From positions 1,833,501 through 1,897,500 of the forward strand of contig JAQPZY010001372.1 of NCBI GenBank assembly GCA_029931535.1: a stretch of 64,000 nt of DNA, written 5' to 3'. Source of the stretch: Margaritifera margaritifera. Taxonomy: Eukaryota > Mollusca > Bivalvia > Unionida > Margaritiferidae. A program made the translations under genes and the position numbers. Under the pieces are notes generated by a model that did no database searches, had not been told where the DNA came from, and saw nothing but the letters and a program-made list of their open reading frames with translations. Below, piece by piece: positions 57,531-64,000 of this stretch (its first letter is position 1; the number at the start of each line of letters is the position of its first letter).

Positions 57531-57554
57531 GGTCTGTACCTACCAGGCATGAGG

Positions 57555-57860
57555 CCGTAAAGGCACTTTCCAACTTTGACCTGCTGCGCATGTCCGCTGT
57601 TCCAGCGCCCTTGAATCACACTTCGCGCGTCTACATGCGCGATAAGTTGGCACACCTGCCTGGACGCAGCGGAATGTAGCTGGCAATATAAACCTCGACT
57701 CTTTACAAAACCGATGAACGCACTTGATGGCGTTTTGGGCTATGCCATCTCACCTTCTCTACTTCGACTCGTGCGGCCTTCCACCGCTTCCTGAGCTAAT
57801 TTGATACCTCCTTAGAGCGTGGGATGGCAACCCCCACAGACACTGCAGCTGACATACTCC
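57555..57860 (+). pseudogene. Polinton adenain-like cysteine protease
   Basis: Frame one (57559-57678) has 'KALSNFDLLRM' and 'RVYMRDKLAHLPGRSGM', the substrate-binding N-terminal block of adenain/Ulp1-type proteases in these elements. After a frameshift come 'NINLDSL', 'THLMAFWAM' with the likely catalytic His, and 'LLYFDSCGLPPLPELI' with the likely catalytic Asp (57685-57800). The catalytic Cys block was not found before the poly-A run at 57879-57902. Such proteases mature the capsid; this one is split by stops and cannot work. Confidence 0.62.
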
Positions 57861-57902
57861 GCAATTCCAGTTCAGCAAAAAAAAAAAAAAAAAAAAAAAA
57901 AA

Positions 57903-58150
57903 TAAAACCTATGGACCAATTTGCGGCCACCTATCAATCGCGGTGCTAAGGCGCTTGAAAACGACCCAACACCGAAGACATTGTTGAATGCGGCGCTTTG
58001 AGCGAGCAAATGTTAGTTAATTGGAGACAGGCCCCTTTCTTAGCATACCTGCCGCTCAAATTCTTGGTAAGCAGGCCTAAGTATACATATAAAAACATTT
58101 GAAGCCTTATTTGGGACGGCGCCGTCTCCAGTGCTACTGTCGTTTCCGCA
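57903..58150. other. Polinton spacer
   Basis: Follows a poly-A tract (57879-57902). Contains short unassigned frames. Confidence 0.3.
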
Positions 58151-58162
58151 GGTCATGCAGAT

Positions 58163-58519
58163 GTGATTGACCTTACCAGCTACGCGACCACGGCCGATAT
58201 TGCAAATTTTACCAACCGCAATGACGTTGTTGGTATTGTGTTGTCTTCTGTTCGTAATGTGGCTGATCGAATCCAGCCACAAAATACCACCAACAAAATA
58301 TTATTTGATAAAGACATCGAGAGTAGGGTTCTCAGGGCCGGTGACAGCATGACTGGCATCCTAAACATGGGAGCCCACAAGATCGTGTCTGTGGCAGACC
58401 TAACCGAACCCCAAGACGCGGCCACAAAAGATTGCGTAGATACTACTCGCGGTCACAAACGTAAAGAGCCACCATCGATACATTTTGGTTATTTAAGATT
58501 AACCCTCATAATATTGTAG
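58163..58519 (+). pseudogene. Tail-fibre-like module 1
   Basis: Open frame 58163-58519. It starts 'IDLTSYATTADIANFTNRND', passes through 'DRIQPQNTTNKILFDKDIES', and carries 'AGDSMTGILNMGAHKIVSVA' then 'EPQDAATKDCVD' (58338-58440). 'GD.MTG.LNMG..KI..V.D....QDAATK..VD' is a repeat well known from bacteriophage tail fibres and also carried by fibre genes of some Polinton relatives. It probably forms a trimeric beta-structured shaft used in host attachment. The frame ends shortly after, so it is truncated. Confidence 0.6.
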
Positions 58520-58760
58520 GCATATTAGGGCCTACAATATCTATCGCATATATTTTATTGAGCGCGTTGATAGGGCTGCCCACGGTTTTTCACACTGGCA
58601 GCCCTATTCATTGGACGAAATCGTTGAGGACCACCCAAGCCGCTGCTCAGCCTACTACTACATTAGACGAAAGTGCCTAAAACACACTCGCTTTCGAAAA
58701 CATCAACCCTGTATTTAAACAAAACACAACCATACACGTGGACATCTTTTGGGCGCTCTA
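58520..58760. other. Spacer between fibre modules
   Basis: No assigned coding sequence. Confidence 0.35.
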
Positions 58761-58764
58761 AGAG

Positions 58765-59612
58765 AGCTGAAGCCCTACAATATGATCTCACTAACTATGC
58801 GACTAAAGCTGACCACTTGGCTTTCAGCAACCGCGCCATTAACGCAGACCCAAATGACCCGGCCACCGATGTCACATAAGATGATTGCAAACTCTGGCAT
58901 GGACCTTTCAGCACTCCTCACCAAACCAACCAAGGTAGCTGCCGGCAACATCACGATATTTGACGCTGATGGCACACTAAGAGGCGATGGCGTATCCGTT
59001 GAATTTATTAAAAACTATGTCGACAACGGTGTTGACTCGATGGTCTCAAAGGCCGGCGATACGATCGGAGGCGTGCTGTTAATGGGCATCAACCCAATCG
59101 AAAATGTACGTGACCCAGTTGACCCTTAGGATGCTGTCACACTGAAGTTTGTCACTAACCTGATACCAGACGAACCATTCGATACTGCAACCAGACCGTA
59201 CGCACTAGAAACCGTTGCTCCTGCGTCTGCCTTATCGGCTTGGAAACGCGGGTTTCCATTCGCAAACACCTTTGGTTTAGTCGGTAACCACCGTTATGCC
59301 TCCAAGGACGGCGTCCCTCTGTGTGTTTCAGAAATAGCCGCCCCTCCTTTTTCCAAGGAGGATATTGTGTACTTAACGGCCGAGAGAATCACATATGTCA
59401 AAGGAACTATTGCGGAAAATGCTTCCGGTTTCTATATCTGAAATTTAACGCATAAGTTTAAAAACTTCAGTAATTTTGCTGTTATCAACAACGACAACAC
59501 TATCATAACCCCAAAGAATGGATTCTACTTTATCAACTTCCACGGCAATCGTGGCGGCAATACGTGGGCTACACTTTCGATCTGTGTAAATGATGTCGTA
59601 CGCGCCCGTTGA
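58765..59612 (+). pseudogene. Tail-fibre-like module 2 with C1q-like head
   Basis: An N-terminal 'YDLTNYATKADHLAFSNRAI' lies in one frame (58779-58840), then a shift. A second frame runs from about 58870 to 59612 with no further frameshift, only three in-frame stops: tag 59127, tga 59439, tga 59610. It contains 'AGDTIGGVLLMGINPIENVR' with 'DAVTLKFVTN', the same shaft repeat as module 1. The C-terminal part, 'FSNFAVINNDNTIITPKNGF' followed by 'GGNTWATLSICVND', reads like a C1q/TNF-type jelly-roll head. The last tga may be the natural end. It is a spike/attachment-type gene, inactivated by point mutations. Confidence 0.6.
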
Positions 59613-59750
59613 AAAAGAAGCGCCTCCCCCTCTGACGTTTGACACGAAAGTATGTCGGTCAGAAGTGCGTGTCCACATGTCAGACAACCTTCCAACACCT
59701 CCTAATTAATAAAGCTTTAATATCAAGCTGCTTATAGAGGAATTCTTAAA
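59613..59750. other. Spacer between fibre and membrane-protein genes
   Basis: Short intergenic stretch; nothing assigned. Confidence 0.4.
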
Positions 59751-60390
59751 ATGTCGATATACCCAGACCTTTCTGTTACAGCAGAACAACATCATTTTCG
59801 CCTAAAAGGATCTGCGAGGCTCAAACTTCCTTACGGGCTAAGGCTGAACAGAGGCGCACTCTTCACAAAAAGTACAGGGGCGGTAAGCCCGTTTGATGGT
59901 GTTGACATCTCCCTTATGGCAGAGGTGTGGCGGGGATTGGCATATTGTCAACAATCATAACCGCCATCGCGGTTGCCCTTGATCACAGCTTTGGGCTGTG
60001 AGCTTGTTTCCATGGCCGGAAATTTCATTAGCCGGTGGGCTCTCCCTGAAGGCAAAAAAGCACTACGAAATCCGCGTCCTCACTAACACAATATCTGACC
60101 ACATATCTAATGCTCTTTGCGACGGCGCCATCTCCGATGAAGAGTTTAAACTCATCCTATTTGAAGACGACAAAGATAAGGCTATGAAAAACTTAAAAAG
60201 GGCTGCATCACACAAGGAGTACGCATCGGTTGTCATCGATGAGGTAGCAAAAATAGAGCTGATAGTCAAAGGAAAAGCAGAAGCCCACGAAGAGATCACG
60301 AAACGTTTCGCTGAGTTTGATCTGAGGAAACCGTCGGAACAACAAAAACAGCTTGGACGACAGAAACAGCAAAAACGACTGGAATCATAG
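59751..60390 (+). pseudogene. Polinton-associated membrane/helical protein, copy 1
   Basis: Three frames make one former gene. The first is an N-terminal soluble part from atg 59751 ('MSIYPDLSVTAEQHHFRLKG'). The second is a hydrophobic segment 'AGIGILSTIITAIAVALDHS' (about 59930-59990). The third is a helical domain (59998-60390) with 'LKAKKHYEIRVLTNTISDHI', 'SNALCDGAISDEEFKLILFE' and a Gln/Lys-rich tail. The membrane segment plus 'ISDxE' helix layout recurs at 40170-39810. Function unknown. Confidence 0.55.
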
Positions 60391-60560
60391 GACCGCCGAA
60401 ATAGCTGGGACGACAACTTTCTTGTTCTAATAACCCGCTCTCTGCCCAATAGCGCATGAGGCCTACTCCCATGCCTACTCCCAGCGCACCACCACCATAT
60501 ACTGCATTGTGTCCACCTTAACGTGCTGCTTTGCGGCACAATCCTCTCCCCCTCCCCACC

Positions 60561-61060
60561 CAACATAAACCAAAACAAAATTGTGTTAGTACTGATATGG
60601 GATGAAACGCGTCATTAATAAATCAGGCCTTACACATTTTATCTTACAATGTTAAATACGGTACGCCTTTATATCATAACACAAAATTATAATAATTTTT
60701 TTGCAAAATCTGTCGTCATATCGTTCGTTCGTCCTGGTCTCCGAGAGATACACAAATTTGAAACTATTTATCCCTCAGGAACAAGCAGAAAGTTCAACTC
60801 TTTTACATTGCCATGTACATACGATCGATTTCCTCTGGTATGCACTTAGTCAATGAATGTACCTACACAGGAATTCCATATAAATTGAACTAGAATAATA
60901 TGAAGGAGCTCAAAAACCTTTAGGTCTACTTTCCTTATAAACAGACCACGGATTCTGTTCAACACATATGGTCTAGGCTAAATACCATGCACCCAGAGTT
61001 TTTTCAAAAATAAAATACCTGTTTATTTATTTGTTTTAAACATATTTAACACAAACTGCC
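60561..61060. other. No gene recognised; Polinton right flank
   Basis: Composition drops back to AT-rich here. No terminal inverted repeat was identified. Confidence 0.45.
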
Positions 61061-61360
61061 ATATAGATAAATTTTATTACTTTCGACGCCTAATGTTATT
61101 AATTTATATTAATGGCAGGCAAAAGCTCTTCAAATATTATTCTGAATAAACCATTACTATAAATATTATCTATTCACAATAGACCGTCACCCACCAGAGG
61201 GCAAAGACAATATTGCTTTCATTCAGTAATGGCTTAAAGTAACACACTATATTGTTTTATTACTTTAAGACGTCTTAAATTTATTAATTTTAATGGTAGG
61301 CAAAAGCTGATTATATATTATTCTGAATAAACCTCTTTATAACTATTATCTGTTCTGAAT
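61061..61360. repeat. Divergent tandem duplication of about 180 bp
   Basis: Copies near 61075 and 61255 share 'tttattacttt', 'taatggcaggcaaaagct' and 'attattctgaataaacc'. A third partial match ('ctttcattc.atgatggctta') lies near 61740. Confidence 0.65.
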
Positions 61361-61362
61361 AG

Positions 61363-61672
61363 GCAATCACCAGTGTATATGTTCTGAATAGGCAATCACC
61401 AGTGTATATGTCTGAATATACCATCACCAATGTATATGTTCTGAGTAGGCAATCACCAGTGTATATGTCTGAATATACCATCACCAATGTATATGTTCTG
61501 AATAGACCATCACCAGTGTATATGTTCTGAATAGACCATCACCAATGTATATGTTCTGAATAGGCAATCACCAGTGTATATGTCTGAATATACCATCACC
61601 AATGTATATGTTCTGAATAGACCATCACCAGTGTATATGTTCTGAATAAACCATCACCAATGTATATGTCCC
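61363..61672. repeat. 28-29-bp minisatellite, about 11 copies
   Basis: Alternating units 'gttctgaataggcaatcacc' plus 'agtgtatat' (29 bp) and 'gtctgaatataccatcacca' plus 'atgtatat' (28 bp). The two unit types form higher-order blocks that are themselves repeated. The first unit derives from the adjacent 'ctgttctgaataggcaatca' sequence. Confidence 0.93.
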
Positions 61673-62600
61673 ACAACAAATCAATACTACTGGATAACTT
61701 GAAAATTGACCCGTACATCACCAGAGTCCAAATCAAGATTCCTTTCATTCGATGATGGCTTACAATAACACACTATAGTTGCGTACTATTGCCAAAGCAA
61801 CTAAATATGCATTGGATAATTTTATAATATGACCACATACAAACACGATAACATGGGATATTTTAGTTTTTAAAGCTGTACTCTTCATACTTACCCAACA
61901 TAGAGTAACAAATTATGGTAAAGTTGTAACTAACACAGCTTGTACCGAACGAAAAGCTATCTCAATTTTTTTATAAGGATTCTCCAGTGAGTTATTGCCG
62001 TGGGGATTTACTGATGGGAACTAGTGCAAGAGTTTACAAACACCGTGGGTTCAAATCACATGACTTAGGTCTCTATCTTTTTGATTTTTTAATTGGGGAC
62101 ACCTGGTATTGTGTGTTGTTTGAAAGTTGATTGCGTTCTTGACTTGAGTCGAAACTGGTTGCATACATATATACACACAAAGAGTTATCTGCTCTTTATC
62201 CTCTGGGATAACTGTTATCATGGTCTGAATTACCTCCGGAATTCATAGCTTCGTTTTTCTCTAGGAATTCAGGCACGTGATCGTGCTAATGTTTGAATTA
62301 TCTATGGAACTTCTAGGTTCGTTTCACTCTAGGAACTCCAGTGGGGTAGAATTCAAACACGTATGTAATCAATGGAGGCAACATCCGTTACATTTGACCG
62401 TAAGAAACGGAACGATTTCTATCTGAGAGTGGTCTAAGTTATAAACCAGAGAAAATCAACCTAGGGTTGACAAATATGGGATATTAGATGACCTTCTGCA
62501 TCGCCTAGAATCAACAATTTCCGTAATATTTTTACCAGTTGGCATTTTAAGCACAACAAGCCGCCTTAGCATAACATTTTAAAGCCACCAGCCCCCTGGA
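61673..62600. other. No gene recognised
   Basis: Mostly AT-rich unique DNA. A 'ggaattcatagcttcg'/'ggaacttctaggttcg' near-duplicate pair lies at 62235-62330. Confidence 0.45.
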
Positions 62601-62604
62601 TGGA

Positions 62605-62775
62605 TGGTGACTGGAGCAAGACAGCACTTTAAAGGTACCCTGATAGTGTTAGTGACCCAGCCCCTGGGGGTGGGGGTCGGGGGGGGGGGGAACCTCTTAC
62701 ATGGGGTATACGTATGTCACCTGAGGCAGAACTTCCATTTTACATCTACTACTTATGTTGAACGCGATATAATAG
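62605..62775 (+). repeat. Inverted dispersed repeat, right arm (pairs with 52530-52695)
   Basis: 'gcaagacagcactttaaagg' begins the match to the reverse complement of 52695-52530. A poly-G stretch at 62666-62691 interrupts it. It ends 'attttacatctactacttat'. Confidence 0.72.
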
Positions 62776-62784
62776 TCCGAATCT

Positions 62785-62830
62785 AGGTCATTGTATCATC
62801 TTTAATGCCCCCAATACAGGTAAATCCCAA
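62785..62830. repeat. Single unit of the 33-bp minisatellite sequence
   Basis: 'ctaggtcattgtatcatctt' with 'taatgcccccaatacaggt' matches one and a bit units of the 20553-23530 array. The flanks also match: 'gatctaggtaatttt' at 20540 and 'gtcaatccaaac' at 23527 correspond to 'gaatctagg' and 'gtaaatcccaac' here. Confidence 0.65.
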
Positions 62831-63374
62831 CTATTGGTAACAACAGGCTATTACTTGTAGTTACATAATTAATTTATTATAAAAATATATTACCCCCACT
62901 CTATACGTTTTTATGCAGGTAATGCCAGATCCTTTCATTGAAATATGAGGTCACAAGTCCTGATATATTGTGTACTCAGTTGAGAGGTTTTGTACCTATT
63001 CATATATAAGAAGCTTGATCCGGTAAAAAGTCTACAAGATTACCATTTATAGCATTCATAACAATAAATCATCAATGCAGTTGATAAAGAAAACTGCAAA
63101 CTAAATTATGACATTCACAATTAGTCATGCCCACTCAGTTTTAAATTAGAAAGCTTAGTACACAATACAATTTAAAAGGTTAAAACAATGTATTGGTGTG
63201 TTAAGTTGTCAGTGGTACAAGTGCACAGGCACTAAAGTATAGAATTTCAATTAATTACTGACCCTGAGCAAGTTCAATCACTCACTCGCCCTTGTAAATC
63301 CACATACTTCTATCCATGATTAATTGGTTAAATGCCAGTAAGGATGTAATAATAAACTTATGGATTATATATTT

Positions 63375-63424
63375 CACACACACACACACACAGACACACA
63401 GACACACACACACACACACACACA
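63375..63424. repeat. (CA)n microsatellite
   Basis: Interrupted ca dinucleotides at the position equivalent to 19849. Confidence 0.95.
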
Positions 63425-63626
63425 CCGATTTTGATCTAAGAGCCGCAATCTGAAATATGTTACACATAAATGATGTGTCTTCATGTTATGACTGTTTTGT
63501 ATAAAGTTGCCCTCTCCTGAAAAAAAGGAAAGAAAAGAAAAACCAACAACAAACCCAGTAACAAAAATCAAAACTGTAATTAATATCGAAAATGTCAAAT
63601 ATCTGCCCCGCCTTTAATATCTAAGG

Positions 63627-63790
63627 GTATGTATGTATGTATGTATGTATGTATGTATGTATGTATGTATGTATGTATGTATGTATGTATGTATGTATGT
63701 ATGTATGTATGTATGTATGTATGTATGTATGTATGTATGTATGTATGTATGCATGCATATATGTATGTATGTATGTGTGTGTGTGTGTAG
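63627..63790. repeat. (TATG)n(TG)n microsatellite
   Basis: About 37 tatg tetramers with 'gcatgcatat' near the end, then (tg)n. Positional counterpart of 20068. Confidence 0.97.
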
Positions 63791-64000
63791 GATTTAACGC
63801 CACAAAGGTGAAGAGCCAAAGCAATTGTTGTCTTTCACATGGTAACCATATGAGGGTTCAAAGTTTGGTGAAATTATACACAGCGGTTGAGAGGAAATAG
63901 CGTCACGTGAGACATAAGAATAATATATTTTATTTAACGTTGAATATTTGTGTCAATAAAAATCAGCGCTGTAGAGCTATTATGTTTTGGCAAACTGTCA

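Larger units (their letters stand above)
53229..60560 (+). mobile_element. Decayed Maverick/Polinton-like element, copy 1
   Basis: This 7.3-kb block is clearly GC-richer than its flanks. It holds, in order: a Pro/Arg-rich polymerase-ORF-like fragment (+), an integrase (-), a packaging ATPase (+), capsid-region fragments, a pX-like protein, an adenain-like protease, tail-fibre-like repeats with a C1q-like head, and a membrane/helical protein (all +). Integrase plus A32-type ATPase plus adenain-type protease is diagnostic of Polintons and adintoviruses, self-synthesising virus-like elements. Every gene is broken. The block is shorter than intact elements (15-20 kb) and no polymerase palm domain is visible. 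Terminal inverted repeats were not resolved; the 52.53/62.61 kb inverted pair lies outside. Confidence 0.78.
62831..64000. repeat. Dispersed repeat families B+C, copy 5 (paralogous to 19160-20425)
   Basis: Collinear with 19160-20425, including the (ca)n (63375-63424), the (tatg)n (63627-63776) and the 'gcgtcacgtgagacataaga' block at 63900. It runs off the window end. No gene. Confidence 0.85.

Noticed and set aside
58163..59612. Bacteriophage or bacterial contamination
   Set aside because: The fibre-like repeats are embedded with Polinton integrase, ATPase and protease relics and flanked by host repeats. No bacterial operon features are present.
1..64000. tRNA, rRNA or snRNA genes
   Set aside because: I looked for cloverleaf-type A/B boxes and conserved rRNA words and saw none I could defend by eye; a covariance-model scan would be needed to exclude degenerate copies.

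Overview
The window is AT-rich animal nuclear DNA. It has few genes, spliceosomal introns, decayed mariner, LINE and Maverick/Polinton elements, dense microsatellites and many kilobase-scale minisatellites. A lophotrochozoan, perhaps a bivalve mollusc, is my best guess. That guess rests on general character and not on a diagnostic gene.

The one convincing host gene is a three-coding-exon, 180-aa, four-transmembrane claudin/PMP22-superfamily protein on the + strand (exons 28025-28244, 34048-34191, 36818-36996). All junctions are GT-AG and phase 1. Intron 1 holds a 43-bp minisatellite of about 79 copies. Intron 2 holds a 12-bp minisatellite of about 122 copies.

Layout. 0-11.7 kb: a mariner transposase pseudogene, a LINE fragment, a possible hAT end, a 28-bp minisatellite and several old short tandem duplications. 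11.7-17.9 kb: copy 1 of a segmental duplication, with five minisatellites. 18-23.5 kb: dispersed repeats, then a 33-bp minisatellite of about 90 copies. 23.6-24.3 kb: a LINE endonuclease remnant, part of which became a 38-bp minisatellite. 28-37 kb: the claudin-like gene. 39.8-45.0 kb: a decayed Polinton-like element on the - strand, with a family-B DNA polymerase fragment at one end and a helical membrane-protein remnant at the other. 45.0-48.5 kb: copy 2 of the segmental duplication. 49.3-50.4 kb: a decayed basic coding region. 50.4-51.1 kb: a 61-bp minisatellite. 53.2-60.5 kb: a second, fuller Polinton-like remnant with integrase, packaging ATPase, capsid-region fragments, a pX-like protein, an adenain-like protease, phage-tail-fibre-like repeats with a C1q-like head, and a membrane protein. 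62.6-64.0 kb: another dispersed-repeat copy paralogous to 19.2-20.4 kb.

The most striking pattern is that paralogous segments share single-copy sequence, but different short pieces of it have expanded into minisatellites in each copy. Nearly all long open frames here are by-products of repeat arrays whose unit is a multiple of 3. The Polinton remnants are broken by stops and frameshifts and are not expected to function. Assignments come from motif reading alone; no alignment or database search was run.
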